Below are positions 8,226-18,171 of a DNA stretch of 64,000 bases, one piece after another; position 1 is the stretch's first letter, and every line of letters starts with the position of its first letter. The stretch covers positions 294,255-358,254 of the forward strand of contig NZ_SMAF01000001.1 in assembly GCF_004343305.1 (NCBI RefSeq), read 5' to 3'. The stretch comes from Pseudofulvimonas gallinarii (GTDB taxonomy: Bacteria; Pseudomonadota; Gammaproteobacteria; Xanthomonadales; UBA2363). Below the pieces are notes generated by a model. The model was not told the origin of the DNA. It ran no database searches and saw nothing but the letters and a program-made list of their open reading frames with translations. The position numbers and the translations under genes were made by a program.

Positions 8226-8582
8226 CAACGAGCGCAGCAGCAGCCCGATACCGCCAAACAGCAGTCCCAGCATCATCAACGTGTTGAACAGGCTGGTCGG
8301 CTGGAAGTAGATGCGCAGGTTCACCAGCACGCCCGCCAGGATGATCACCAGCCCGGCCACCAGCAGCAGCCAGCCGAGTTTCGAACGGCCGTCGAAGAAC
8401 AGGACGGCGGTGCCGACCAGGAACGGCAGCAAGGACAGCCCGAAGCTGTTGTAGCCCCACAGCGACCAGTGCCCGCCGGTCACCGTCACCTGGTTGGTGA
8501 GCAGCCAGCCCCCCGCGACGGCGCAGGCCAGGCCGATGAAAAACAGGATCAATCCACCATCGGTGCCACCGGCTCCGCGCAT
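8211..8582 (-). CDS. Hypothetical four-helix inner-membrane protein
   Basis: The 123-residue product has four hydrophobic segments (LILFFIGLACAVAGGWLL, FGLSLLPFLVGTAVLFF, LGWLLLVAGLVIILAGVLV, LFNTLMMLGLLFGGIGLLL). It looks like a conserved small membrane protein of gammaproteobacteria, but I cannot name a function. The start MRGAGGTDGG at 8582 is the best choice. It is divergent from tyrS. Confidence 0.7.
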   Translation of the reverse strand: MRGAGGTDGGLILFFIGLACAVAGGWLLTNQVTVTGGHWSLWGYNSFGLSLLPFLVGTAVLFFDGRSKLGWLLLVAGLVIILAGVLVNLRIYFQPTSLFNTLMMLGLLFGGIGLLLRSLTPGR

Positions 8583-8733
8583 GCGTGTGTCCCCTTCGAC
8601 AAGGGCCCGATCATAACCAACCCATCCAACCGGGTCATCGACACCCGGCCGCAGCGGTGGAAACCCGGCGTTCCCGCTAGAATGCCCGCCCCTGTCGAGT
8701 CGCCGCCCAGCGGCGCAAGTGCCGAGAACTGCG

Positions 8734-10011
8734 ATGAACCTGATCGAAGACCTCAAGTGGCGAGGCCTGCTGGCCGACTGCACCGACATCCAGGCACTGG
8801 AAAAGCGCCTGGAGGAAGGGCCGATCACGCTGTATTGCGGCTTCGATCCGACCGGCGATTCGCTGCACGTGGGGCACCTGATGGGGCAGCTGACGCTGCG
8901 CCGCTTCCAGCGCGCCGGCCACCATCCGATCGCGCTCGCCGGCGGCGCCACCGGCATGATCGGCGACCCCTCCGGGAAGTCGGCCGAACGCAATCTGCTC
9001 ACCCGCGAGCAGCTGCAGCACAATGTCGCCGCGATCAAGGGCCAGCTCTCGCGCCTGCTCGACTTCAATGCCACGGACAACCCGGCGCGGCTGGTCGACA
9101 ACGCCGACTGGACGGCGCCAATGGGCTTCCTCGATTTCCTCCGTGACGTCGGCAAGCACTTCCCGCTGACGGCGATGCTGGCCAAGGATTCGGTGCGCAC
9201 GCGCATGGAAGGCGAAGCCGGCATCAGCTACACCGAATTCAGCTACCAGTTGCTGCAGGCCTATGACTTCTACCACCTGCGCAGGGAGATGGGCTGCGAA
9301 CTGCAGATCGGCGGCTCCGACCAGTGGGGCAACATCACCGCCGGCACCGACTTCGTGCGCCGCAAGCTCGGCGTGCCGGTCTGGGGCTGGACCTTCCCGC
9401 TGATCACCAAGGCCGATGGCAGCAAGTTCGGCAAGACCGAATCCGGCGCCGTCTGGCTGGATCCGGCACGCACCAGTCCCTACCGCTTCTACCAGTTCTT
9501 CCTCAACACCGAGGACGCGAAGGTCGGCGAGTACCTGCGCAAGTTCACGTTCCTCGACCGGGCGGAGATCGAAGCGCTGGAAGTCGAACACGCGGCCAAC
9601 CCCGGCGCCCGCCAGGCGCAGCGCCGCCTGGCCGAGGAAGTCACGCGCCTTGTGCATGGACAGGCCGCACTGGATGCGGCGGTGAAGGCCAGCGCGATCC
9701 TCTTCGGCGCCGAAATCGGCGACATCGACTCGGCGACTTTCCAGGACGTGGTCGGCGAAGTCCCGACGCGAGCATTGGCGCCAGAGCGCCTGGAAGGCGA
9801 CGGCGCAGCACTGGTGGAACTGCTGGTCGATGCCGGCCTGTGTCCGTCGAAGGGCCAGGCTCGCAAGGACATCGACGGAGGCGGCATCTACGTCAACAAC
9901 CAGCGCTGCCAGGATGCCATGCGCATGGTCGCGGCCGGCGACCTGCTGTTCGGGCGCTACCTGCTGCTGCGCAAGGGCAAGAAGAGCTACGCCGTCCTCG
10001 ACGCCGGCTGA
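8734..10011 (+). CDS. tyrS: Tyrosyl-tRNA synthetase
   Basis: TyrS charges tRNA-Tyr with tyrosine in the cytoplasm. The 425-residue protein has the class I HIGH motif as SLHVGHLMG (about residues 46-54), the tyrosine pocket TEFSYQLLQAYDF, the GSDQWGNI motif, KFGKTESG as the KMSKS motif and a C-terminal S4 RNA-binding domain (LVDAGLCPSKGQARKDIDGG). The start MNLIEDLKWRGLLAD at 8734 matches the family; an ATG five codons upstream is unlikely. The length is normal for TyrS type 1. Confidence 0.97.
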   Translation: MNLIEDLKWRGLLADCTDIQALEKRLEEGPITLYCGFDPTGDSLHVGHLMGQLTLRRFQRAGHHPIALAGGATGMIGDPSGKSAERNLLTREQLQHNVAAIKGQLSRLLDFNATDNPARLVDNADWTAPMGFLDFLRDVGKHFPLTAMLAKDSVRTRMEGEAGISYTEFSYQLLQAYDFYHLRREMGCELQIGGSDQWGNITAGTDFVRRKLGVPVWGWTFPLITKADGSKFGKTESGAVWLDPARTSPYRFYQFFLNTEDAKVGEYLRKFTFLDRAEIEALEVEHAANPGARQAQRRLAEEVTRLVHGQAALDAAVKASAILFGAEIGDIDSATFQDVVGEVPTRALAPERLEGDGAALVELLVDAGLCPSKGQARKDIDGGGIYVNNQRCQDAMRMVAAGDLLFGRYLLLRKGKKSYAVLDAG

Positions 10012-10386
10012 GCGGATCGCGACGCCACCTTCGCTGTCCCGCCGGCGTGGGCGAAGCGGCTTCCGGAATCCACACCCGGTTGTCGCGGCCGCGACCACGT
10101 CGAAGCCCGCGCCCCTCCGACCCGCGCCCCCACGTCGCCAGCGATGCGATGCCGGACCACGCTCCTGCCGGCGAGGTTCTGTCGATGCCGGCCGCCCGCG
10201 GCCCGATCGACCCGCCGACTTGCCGGCATCCAGGGCAACCGTCCAGCACCCGCTGATGACGTGAGGGCCGCGTCCTCGGGCGGCCGCGCCATGTGCTAGT
10301 TTCGCTGCCGATCCCAGGGAGGCACCCAGGCTGCAGGCCGTGTGGATCGGCAACCGGGGCTTTGCGGCCCGCACAGAGGGAGAATC
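10012..10386. other. Intergenic region upstream of the secreted metalloprotease
   Basis: About 375 bases with no supported gene. It should include the protease promoter. I see no clear terminator T-run after tyrS and no convincing operator. Confidence 0.5.
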
Positions 10387-13300
10387 ATGTCCAAGCGTTT
10401 CCGCCAGGCGGCCACCTGCCTGCTGCTGTCCAGCGTTCTTGTCCCGGCACTTTCCTTCGCCGTCCTGCCCGGCGATCCTCCGCCCCCCGGGCAACGGTTG
10501 CCGGCACTGCGCGCCGTGCACGACGGCCTGGAAGTGGCCACCAGCCTGAAACTCGATGCCGAGCGCGACTTCAGCCTGTCCGCCCGCACGCAACCGTTCC
10601 TGCAACGCCATGGCTCGGCGTGGCAGATCCGCTGGGACGAGCGCAACGACCGCGCCGCACTCGTGCAGGGCAGCGGCATTCCCCTGCTCCCCGGACGGGG
10701 CAACCGCCTGACAGCAGGCGACGTCGTCCTCGCCGGCTCGATGGAACAGGACCTGCCGGTGGTCGCGGACCGGGCACGCCGCTTCCTGGACTCGATGCCG
10801 GAGTTGCTCGCCCTTGATGGCCTCGACCTTCGCCTCGACCGCGAACGCAGCACCGCCTATGGCGAGGGCCACACGCACTGGCTGCTGGAATTCCAGCAGT
10901 TCCATGACGGCATCCCGGTCGATGGCGCCTATGCCTTCGTGCGCATCGCCCACGGCAACATCATCCAGTTCGGCAGCGAACGCATCGCCGATGTCTCGGT
11001 GCCGGTCACCAAGTCCAGCAAGGGAACACGCGAAGCGGTATTTGCCGACGCCTGGCGTCAGCTGGACTTTCCGGACGGCACGCAGGTGAGCGAGTGGCTG
11101 GAGGAAGGCGAACTGCGCATCTATCCGACACTGCCGGCCGGCGAATCCCTGGCGCAGCCGCTTCGCGGCCTGCGCGGCAACGGCTACGACCATGTACTGG
11201 CCTGGCGCTTCGTGTTCCGGGTCGACGAGCATGCGGTGTGGCAGGTGCTGTACGACACCGGCAGCGGACGCGTGATCGACCTGCGCGACCTGACACTGCA
11301 TGTCGACGCCGTCGTGAAGGGCCACGTCTACCCGACCACCAACCTGGAACCGTCGATCGAAGTCACCTTCCCCTTCGCCGCCGTCAACAACAACGGCGCC
11401 AAGGTCACCGACATCGACGGCATCTACGACTACAGCGGCGGCACCGCCACCGTGACGCTGGATGGCAAGTATTTCCGCATGGCGGACACCTGCGGCTCGA
11501 TCTCGCTGTCGAACAGCAGCAATGGCATCCTCGACCTGGGCGGCAACACCGGCACGAACTGCGCGACGCCCGGATCCGGCGGCGCCGGCAACACGAACGC
11601 ATCGCGGACCGGCTTCTACCACCTGACGCTGATCAACACCAAGGCGCGCTCGATCCTGCCGGCCAACAGCTGGCTGCAGACCAAGGTCACCGCCAACATG
11701 AACGTCAACCAGACCTGCAATGCCTCGTGGGGCGGCGGACAGGCCCGCTTTTTCAAGTCCGGCGCTTCCGCCAGCCAGCCGACGACGACCTGCGGCAATA
11801 CCGGCGAGATCGCCGCCGTGTTCCTGCACGAATGGGGCCACGGCATGGACCAGAACACCGGCGGCGCCGCCAACGAGAACGGCAGCGGCGAAGCGGTGGG
11901 CGACACCTTCGCCTTCCTCGAGACGCGCGACTCGTGCATCGGCCCGGGCTTCTTCACCAACCCGGGCGGCATCTGCTACAACTGCACGAGCTGCACAGGC
12001 GTGCGCGACCTGGCCGACTTCTCGCTCGAAGGCACCCGGCCGATTGCCAGTCCCGCCAACGTCACCGCCGATGCCGGCCTCAATTGCGACCGCCTGGCCT
12101 GCCCCTACCTGCAGAACGGCATCAGTCCCTACCGCGGGCCGATGGGGTACGAAGGCCACTGCGAAAGCTATATCGCCAGCACCGCCAATTGGGACCTGAA
12201 GAATGCCCTGGTCAGCGAATTCGGCGAAGCCGGCTGGCAGCGCATGGACAACATCTGGTACGGCAGCCTGGTGCCCTCCAAGAGCGCCTACCGTGTCGCC
12301 AGTGGCGGCCAGTGCAATGCTTCCGCGGCGGTGGACGGCTGCAACAGCAACAACTGGTACACGGTCTACCTGGCCATTGATGACGACAACGGCAATCTCG
12401 CCGACGGCACCCCGAATGCATGCCGCATCTGGGATGCGTTCAACGCCCATGGCATCGCCTGCGGTGCACGCCCGGCGTGTACCGAGTCCGGCAAATCCGG
12501 TTTCTCACTCCAGGCCAAGCCACGCGAGGCCGCCATCTGCGCCGGCGAAAGCGCCGACTACACGATCTCGGCCACCGGCGTGAACGGCTTCAGCAGTCCC
12601 GTCACCCTCGCGGCCAGCGGCGTGCCGGCCGGCGCCTCCGCCGCCTTCAGCGCCAATCCGGTAATCCCGGATGGCGACAGCGTGCTCACGGTGACGACAG
12701 GCACTGGCTCGGCAACCGGCACGCACACGCTGATGGTCGAGGGCGAGGCCGCAGGCAGTGAGGACCAGACGCTGGAGCTTCACCTCACCATCGCCCCGGC
12801 TTCCCCGGGTTCGCCCACGCTGCTGTCGCCGGAAAACCAGGCGACCGGCCAACCGCTGGCGCCGCTGTTCTCCTGGCAGGCCGTCGGTGCCGCGGAGGGC
12901 TACCGCTTCGAGCTGGCCGACAACGCCGCGTTCTCGTCGCCACTGGTCGATATCTTCGTCACCTCCTCCAGCCTTGCACTGGATGCCGGCGTGCTCGACT
13001 TCGACCGCGACTACTACTGGCGGGTCAGCGCATCGAATTCCTGCGGCACCGGTGCGGAATCGAGCGTGTACACGTTCCGGACCGGCGTTCAACCCGGCGC
13101 GTGCGGATCGGGACAACTCGCCGTCGACCTGATGCGCGAGGACTTCAGCGCGGGCATGGGCGCCTTCAGCACCGTGGGAAGCACGGGCAGCTCGACATGG
13201 GCGATCACCGCGGCGGCACCGGCCGGATCACCCTCCGGTGGCAACGCGGTGCTGGCGGTGGACCTGCACACCGCTTCGGACCAGCGCCTGATGTCACCGC

Positions 13301-13722
13301 CCGTCACGCTGCCGCCCGGCAGTGCGCCGCTGACTCTGCAGTTCTGGAACCACCAGGCGCTGGAGGCCGGCATCGACACCTGCTACGACGCCGGCATCCT
13401 TGAAATCTCCAGCGACGGCGGCGGCACGTGGACGCTTATCGACGAGCCGGAAATCATCCACCGCGCCTATGACGATCCCGTGGCCGGCAACTTCGGCAAT
13501 GCCCTGGCCGGCCAGCCGGCCTGGTGCGGCGACCGGGACTGGGAAAACTACGTCGTGGACCTGGCTGCCTTTGCGGGGCAGACCGTGCAGTTCCGCTGGC
13601 GGCTCGGCACCGACAACTCGGTCGGCGCCGAAGGCTGGCACCTGGATGACATCCGCATCCAGGCCTGCACCACGCTTGAAAAAGACCGCATCTTCGCCGA
13701 CGGATTCGAAGTGCCGCGGTAA
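10387..13722 (+). CDS. Secreted zinc metalloprotease with HEWGH motif and C-terminal FADGFE tail
   Basis: The 1111-residue protein starts with a signal peptide (TCLLLSSVLVPALSFAV). A propeptide-like half (about 30-330) resembles the PepSY/FTP-type proregion of thermolysin-like enzymes. The zinc site HEWGH is at residues 481-485, with GEAVGD just downstream, which could supply the third ligand (gluzincin-like). Many cysteines surround the active-site domain. C-terminal parts include an Ig/BACON-like segment, a fibronectin-III-like segment (PTLLSPENQATGQPLAPLFS) and a beta-sandwich with FSAGMGAFSTVGS. It ends in RIFADGFEVPR. Substrate unknown; likely an extracellular scavenging protease. Confidence 0.88.
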   Translation: MSKRFRQAATCLLLSSVLVPALSFAVLPGDPPPPGQRLPALRAVHDGLEVATSLKLDAERDFSLSARTQPFLQRHGSAWQIRWDERNDRAALVQGSGIPLLPGRGNRLTAGDVVLAGSMEQDLPVVADRARRFLDSMPELLALDGLDLRLDRERSTAYGEGHTHWLLEFQQFHDGIPVDGAYAFVRIAHGNIIQFGSERIADVSVPVTKSSKGTREAVFADAWRQLDFPDGTQVSEWLEEGELRIYPTLPAGESLAQPLRGLRGNGYDHVLAWRFVFRVDEHAVWQVLYDTGSGRVIDLRDLTLHVDAVVKGHVYPTTNLEPSIEVTFPFAAVNNNGAKVTDIDGIYDYSGGTATVTLDGKYFRMADTCGSISLSNSSNGILDLGGNTGTNCATPGSGGAGNTNASRTGFYHLTLINTKARSILPANSWLQTKVTANMNVNQTCNASWGGGQARFFKSGASASQPTTTCGNTGEIAAVFLHEWGHGMDQNTGGAANENGSGEAVGDTFAFLETRDSCIGPGFFTNPGGICYNCTSCTGVRDLADFSLEGTRPIASPANVTADAGLNCDRLACPYLQNGISPYRGPMGYEGHCESYIASTANWDLKNALVSEFGEAGWQRMDNIWYGSLVPSKSAYRVASGGQCNASAAVDGCNSNNWYTVYLAIDDDNGNLADGTPNACRIWDAFNAHGIACGARPACTESGKSGFSLQAKPREAAICAGESADYTISATGVNGFSSPVTLAASGVPAGASAAFSANPVIPDGDSVLTVTTGTGSATGTHTLMVEGEAAGSEDQTLELHLTIAPASPGSPTLLSPENQATGQPLAPLFSWQAVGAAEGYRFELADNAAFSSPLVDIFVTSSSLALDAGVLDFDRDYYWRVSASNSCGTGAESSVYTFRTGVQPGACGSGQLAVDLMREDFSAGMGAFSTVGSTGSSTWAITAAAPAGSPSGGNAVLAVDLHTASDQRLMSPPVTLPPGSAPLTLQFWNHQALEAGIDTCYDAGILEISSDGGGTWTLIDEPEIIHRAYDDPVAGNFGNALAGQPAWCGDRDWENYVVDLAAFAGQTVQFRWRLGTDNSVGAEGWHLDDIRIQACTTLEKDRIFADGFEVPR

Positions 13723-13750
13723 CCGGAGGTACACCGATCGCAAACGGGTA

Positions 13751-13770
13751 CGGGCGCCGCAGGGCGCCCG
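13751..13770. terminator. Hairpin between convergent genes
   Basis: CGGGCGCC - GCAG - GGCGCCCG is an 8-bp perfect stem between the metalloprotease stop and the end of the convergent GGDEF gene. It lacks a T-run. Confidence 0.45.
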
Positions 13771-13786
13771 CACCTGTGCGCATCGC

Positions 13787-16700
13787 TCATGTTTCGAAAC
13801 GCGGCCGGCGCGGAGACGAATGCAGGATGCGGACGCAGGCCGGCGGCAGGTCGTCAGGACGCGCCCCCGCGAGCAAGGCCTGGACGCCGTCGCGGTCCGG
13901 TCCGATGCCGGGCACCACACCCACCCAGGCATTGCGGCCGCCCGACTTCGCCGCATACAGGCAGCGATCGGCCAGATGCATGCTCTGCTCGCAGTCGCCG
14001 AGGTCGGGCCATTCCAGATGGAACGGCCACGGCGCAAAGCCGATGGAGCAGCTGATCGACAGGTTGAGCCCGTCTTCCAGTGACACCGGACGGTCGGCGA
14101 TCGCCTTGCGCACGCGCTCGGCGACCGTGGCCGCAGCCTCGACGCCGATGCCACGAACGACCAGCAGGAACTCCTCGCCACCCCAGCGCACCAGCAGATC
14201 CTGGTCACGGGACAGGCGGCGCAGGCGGTCGGCAAACGCCACCAGCACGTGGTCGCCGACCCGATGACCGTAGTCGTCGTTGATGCGCTTGAAGTGATCG
14301 ACGTCGATCATGAAGAACACAAGTCGCTCGCGCACCGCTTCCGGCGAGTCCAGGATGGACTGTTCGTGGCGTTCCAGCCAGTCGCCAAGGTCGCGGCGAT
14401 TGGACACATGTGTCAGCGGGTCGCGCCGGGTCGCCACGTCGAGTTGTTCGTTGCTCTGCCGCAGCAGCCGGTTGGCCTGTTCCAGCTGGCGCGTGCGCTC
14501 GGCGACGGTGCGGTTGAGCAGCGCGACGCGCTCGCGTTCCTTGCGCACGGTGCGGCCGATGCGCGAGCGCAACCACACCGCCAGCGCACCCGCCAGCAGC
14601 GCATAGACGACGTAGGCGAACGGGTGCCGCCAGAACGGCGGCGGCACGCGGATGCGCAGCGTGCGGGTTTCGCCGTACTGGCCGTCGCGGCCTGCGGCCT
14701 GGACGTCCAGCCTGTAGGTGCCCGGCGGCAGTCGGCTGATCGACAGTTCCGTGCGCGCCGAACGCGGATAGAACCAGTCATCCTCGGAACCGCCCAGGCG
14801 GTAGCGAAGCCGTGCCGCACCGGGCGCACTGAGATCCAGCGCGGTCATGGCGACCGAAAGCAGGTCGCTGTCGCGCGCCAGTTCCAGTTCGTTCGCGTAC
14901 ACCACCTGGTGGTCGAATTCGGTCACGCCGCCGCGGGCGAGTGTTGCACCCGAAAGTCGCCGTACACCGGCAATGACCGGTCGCGCGGGCGGACTGGTAT
15001 GGCGCAGGCGGCTGGGCTGCAGCACATCCAGGCCTTGCGTGCCGCCGAAGTAGAGTACGCCGGCGTCATCCGCCCACGAAGCACTGCTGTTGAACTCGAT
15101 GTTGTTGAGTCCGTCGCGACGTCCGAGTGTCTGGATGATGCCGGTGGAAGGATCCAGGACCGACAGTCCATTGTTGGTGCTCAGCCAGAGTCGTCCGTCC
15201 CGATCGGGAACGATGCGATAGACGACATCGCTGGACAGTCCATCGCGCTCGCTGATGGAGGCCACCTCGTCGGTATCGAGATCGATGCGGAACAGTCCGG
15301 CGGAGAAACTGCCGGCATACAGTGACCGCCCTGCAATGTGCAGCGCCCAGAGCGAGTGATGCAGCTCGCCGCCTTCCGACGGCTGGTAGCGGCGCGGTTC
15401 GCCCCCCGCTTGCAGTCGCCACAAGCCACTCTCATTGGTGGCGATCCACAGACCGCCGGCGTCATCCGGCAGCATCGTGGTGATGAAACGACCCTCGAGC
15501 TGGCGATGCGCGCCTTCGTCATCGACAACACCGTTCCGGACCCGCGCCAGCCCACCCCGCGTCGCGACCCAAAGCGTGTCGCCGACGGTGAGCAGGTCGT
15601 CGACCCGACGGTCGGGCAGGCCATCGACGCCTTGCAGTGGACCACCGATCTGCCATCGCCACAGTCCCTGTTGTGTGCCGATCCAGAACTGCCGCGCGCC
15701 GGCCGGCTCGATGGCGCGCACGCTCATGCCATCGAAGGTCTCGATGCGCTGCCACGGGGCCCCGGGCCGATGGCGGTACATGAGGCCGGAATCGGTTCCG
15801 ACGAACAGGCCGTCGCCCTGGCGACGGATGGCCCTGACGCTGCGATCACGCCAGGGCGGGCGACCATGGCCTTCCGTCCACTCGGTGCGCACGGCGCCGG
15901 ACAGCGGGCGCACGCGCTGGAGACCGCTGGTGTACGTCCCTATCCACAGCAGGCCACCGCTACTCTCGAAGAAACCGGACACGGCGCTGTCCGGCGGCCG
16001 GTCGAAGCGCAGGGTGCGGGCCTCGAACCGCGACTGCGTATCCAGTTGCAGGACAGCGCCATCGGCATAGCCGACGAGCAGCCGGCCATCGGCCAGTCGG
16101 CCCAGGCCACTGAGTGCGATGCCACCGGTGCGCAGGCGACGCGGCTCGACGTGCTGCAAGAGGCGGCCTTCGAAATCCACCCGCAGCAGGCCATCATCGC
16201 GACTGGCCATCCACAGGCCATCCGCTTCCACCACCAGCGCGATGCAGCCACCCATGTGCACCGGCAGTGGAATCGGCGTCAGGTCGGTTACGCCGGCGCG
16301 CCACAATCGGCAGTCACGGTCGAGCGCATAGGCCCGGCCGGTATCGCCGGGTCGCTGCTCCAGCGCGACGACGGCGCCGGTACGTCCCAGCGGCCGGATG
16401 CGCTCGAGGGCGTCGTCGATATGGTCGATGCCGGCATCGGTGCCCAGCCACGCGCCGCCGGCGGCATCAAGGACGATGGCGCCAACACGGCTGTGCGACA
16501 GCTGGTCGCTGACACCGAAATGGCGCAGCGCCCCGCTCGGCAGGTGCAGCACGTCCAGACCGGCGTCATTGCTGCCGATCCAGAGGCGGCGATGGTAATC
16601 GAAGCTCAGGGCTTCAATGCTGCTGCTCGCCAGTCCTCCCGGCGATCGGCGCAGGACCAGGAACTCGTGGCCGTCGAACCGGTTCAGCCCGTCCTGGGTA

Positions 16701-16936
16701 CCGATCCACAGATGCCCCAGGTCATCCTCGACCAGCGCGTTGATGCCGGATTGGGAGAGGCCCTGGTCAATGCCGTAAGTCTCGAGACTGACGTGGAGGT
16801 CATCCTCGGCACCGGCTGCAGGCATGAACAGGGCCAGCGCCAGCCCCACGGCGGGGGCCAGCCAGGAGGCGCTCCACCTCGCCCCCGGCTGAATTGGGAA
16901 CAGCTGGACAACTGTCACTCGTGTGAGCCGATGCAA
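13787..16936 (-). CDS. Beta-propeller sensor diguanylate cyclase (Reg_prop, Y_Y_Y, GGDEF)
   Basis: The 1049-residue protein has an N-terminal signal/anchor (WLAPAVGLALALFMPAAGA), then a periplasmic two-component-regulator propeller with repeated LWIGTQDGLNRF-like blades to about residue 650. A Y_Y_Y domain follows (RLPPGTYRLDVQAAGRDG), then a membrane helix (FAYVVYALLAGALAVWL), a coiled coil and a cytoplasmic GGDEF domain with intact GGEEF at 919-923. An RxxD inhibitory site (RDQD) sits five residues before it. It should make cyclic di-GMP in response to an external, perhaps sugar-like, ligand. Confidence 0.93.
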   Translation of the reverse strand: MHRLTRVTVVQLFPIQPGARWSASWLAPAVGLALALFMPAAGAEDDLHVSLETYGIDQGLSQSGINALVEDDLGHLWIGTQDGLNRFDGHEFLVLRRSPGGLASSSIEALSFDYHRRLWIGSNDAGLDVLHLPSGALRHFGVSDQLSHSRVGAIVLDAAGGAWLGTDAGIDHIDDALERIRPLGRTGAVVALEQRPGDTGRAYALDRDCRLWRAGVTDLTPIPLPVHMGGCIALVVEADGLWMASRDDGLLRVDFEGRLLQHVEPRRLRTGGIALSGLGRLADGRLLVGYADGAVLQLDTQSRFEARTLRFDRPPDSAVSGFFESSGGLLWIGTYTSGLQRVRPLSGAVRTEWTEGHGRPPWRDRSVRAIRRQGDGLFVGTDSGLMYRHRPGAPWQRIETFDGMSVRAIEPAGARQFWIGTQQGLWRWQIGGPLQGVDGLPDRRVDDLLTVGDTLWVATRGGLARVRNGVVDDEGAHRQLEGRFITTMLPDDAGGLWIATNESGLWRLQAGGEPRRYQPSEGGELHHSLWALHIAGRSLYAGSFSAGLFRIDLDTDEVASISERDGLSSDVVYRIVPDRDGRLWLSTNNGLSVLDPSTGIIQTLGRRDGLNNIEFNSSASWADDAGVLYFGGTQGLDVLQPSRLRHTSPPARPVIAGVRRLSGATLARGGVTEFDHQVVYANELELARDSDLLSVAMTALDLSAPGAARLRYRLGGSEDDWFYPRSARTELSISRLPPGTYRLDVQAAGRDGQYGETRTLRIRVPPPFWRHPFAYVVYALLAGALAVWLRSRIGRTVRKERERVALLNRTVAERTRQLEQANRLLRQSNEQLDVATRRDPLTHVSNRRDLGDWLERHEQSILDSPEAVRERLVFFMIDVDHFKRINDDYGHRVGDHVLVAFADRLRRLSRDQDLLVRWGGEEFLLVVRGIGVEAAATVAERVRKAIADRPVSLEDGLNLSISCSIGFAPWPFHLEWPDLGDCEQSMHLADRCLYAAKSGGRNAWVGVVPGIGPDRDGVQALLAGARPDDLPPACVRILHSSPRRPRFET

Positions 16937-17352
16937 TATTTCTTACCGAGTATCCCGCGATTTGACCGAAACGGCCATGCCGGAGCGCAAATTTTTGTGA
17001 CCGATCCGGCAACGCGTGCACCTTCGGTCATTGGATCCGGCCTGACTGGACGCGGCGACGCGTGTGCGGGGGCGCATGCCGAAGGGGCGCCGATTTCGGC
17101 CGGACCGTCGCGACCTTGCGGCTGGATGACCCGCCCGCCCGGGAGCCGAGGCGGACGCCGGGGCGTGCGGGAATCCGGCAGTGGTGCCGCAGCGGGAACC
17201 GACACCGGGCACTCCGCGGTCCGCCTGTTGCCGACGGCAGCGCGGTTTCTGCAATGGGCAGACCAGGCCGGGCGGCAGCCCGGTTGGATGGGCGTACGGG
17301 GCCTGGGCGGACGAACCTGCCGACAACAAGCCGCGGACACGCCCGAAAGGCG
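16937..17352. other. Intergenic region
   Basis: About 415 bases between the start of the minus-strand GGDEF gene and the 3' end of the DksA-like gene. It presumably includes the GGDEF promoter (AT-richer around 16930-17000). No supported gene or repeat seen. Confidence 0.5.
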
Positions 17353-17619
17353 TCAGCGCAGCTGGCTGTCCTTGCTGCCGCGACGGTTGTAGCCGGCGTT
17401 CGTCTGTTCGTCGCGATCGGCCGCTTCCTGGCAATTCACGCACCGGCGCACGCCGGGCACGGCCCGGCGCCGGGCTTCCGGAATGGCGGCATCACAGTCC
17501 TCGCAGTGGCTCAGACCGGGTCCATTCTGCAGCCGGCTGCGCGCACGCGCGATCGCATCCTGCACGGTCGCGTCGATCTGTTCCTGCACTGCGCCGTCAC
17601 CGGCCCAACCCGTCGCCAC
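17353..17619 (-). CDS. TraR/DksA-type zinc finger protein
   Basis: The 88-residue protein has a C4 zinc finger, CEDCDAAIPEARRRA then RRCVNC (CxxC-x17-CxxC), at about residues 39-63. This is the DksA/TraR C-terminal finger without the long coiled coil of full DksA. Such short proteins may bind the RNA polymerase secondary channel. The start is GTG at 17619 with AGGAGAAGG upstream. It is downstream of glutathione peroxidase, 27 bases away, on the same strand. Confidence 0.85.
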   Translation of the reverse strand: MATGWAGDGAVQEQIDATVQDAIARARSRLQNGPGLSHCEDCDAAIPEARRRAVPGVRRCVNCQEAADRDEQTNAGYNRRGSKDSQLR

Positions 17620-17646
17620 TGCCTTCTCCTGTGTGTCATACCGATC

Positions 17647-18171
17647 TTAGGACGTCGGCGGCGCGTTTTCATGAACCGTACCGGTCACCCTGGCCGCCAG
17701 CGCGGCCTCGATGTCCGCCGCCAGCGATTCCGGCGTCCGGGTCGGTGCGTACCGGCCGAGCACGGCGCCGTCGCGGCCTACCAGGAACTTGGTGAAGTTC
17801 CACTTGATGGTCTGGCTGCCGAGCAGACCGGGCGCAGCCGCCTTCAGGTGACGGTACAGCGGATGCGCGCCACGCCCGTTGACCTCGATCTTCGCGAACA
17901 GCGGAAAGCTGACGCCGTGGTCCAGTGCGCAGAAGGAGCGGATGGCGGCTTCGTCGCCGGGTTCCTGGTGGCCGAACTGGTTGCAGGGAAACCCGAGCAC
18001 TGCGAAGCCCTGCCCGGCGTAGCGCCGGTAAAGGGCTTCCAGTCCGTTGTACTGCGGTGTGAACGTGCAGCGCGAAGCGACGTTGACGATCAGCAACACC
18101 TGGCCGTGCCAGTCCGCCAGCGCCACCGGGTTGCCGTTGATGTCGAGCACCTTGATGTCATGGATGGACAT
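17647..18171 (-). CDS. Glutathione peroxidase family thiol peroxidase
   Basis: The 174-residue protein has the GPx active-site set: Cys in NVASRCTFTPQYNGLE, Gln in GFPCNQFGHQEPG and Trp/Asn in IKWNFTKFLVGRDG. The Cys form typically reduces hydroperoxides, often using thioredoxin. No signal peptide is seen, so it is probably cytoplasmic. The ATG at 18171 gives the standard MSIHDIKVLDINGNPVAL start. It probably shares a transcript with the downstream DksA-like gene. Confidence 0.94.
   Translation of the reverse strand: MSIHDIKVLDINGNPVALADWHGQVLLIVNVASRCTFTPQYNGLEALYRRYAGQGFAVLGFPCNQFGHQEPGDEAAIRSFCALDHGVSFPLFAKIEVNGRGAHPLYRHLKAAAPGLLGSQTIKWNFTKFLVGRDGAVLGRYAPTRTPESLAADIEAALAARVTGTVHENAPPTS

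Noticed and set aside
8677..12450. Minus-strand open frame of over 1200 codons across tyrS and the metalloprotease
   Set aside because: It is antisense to two clear genes; long antisense frames are expected at this GC content and it has no family motifs.
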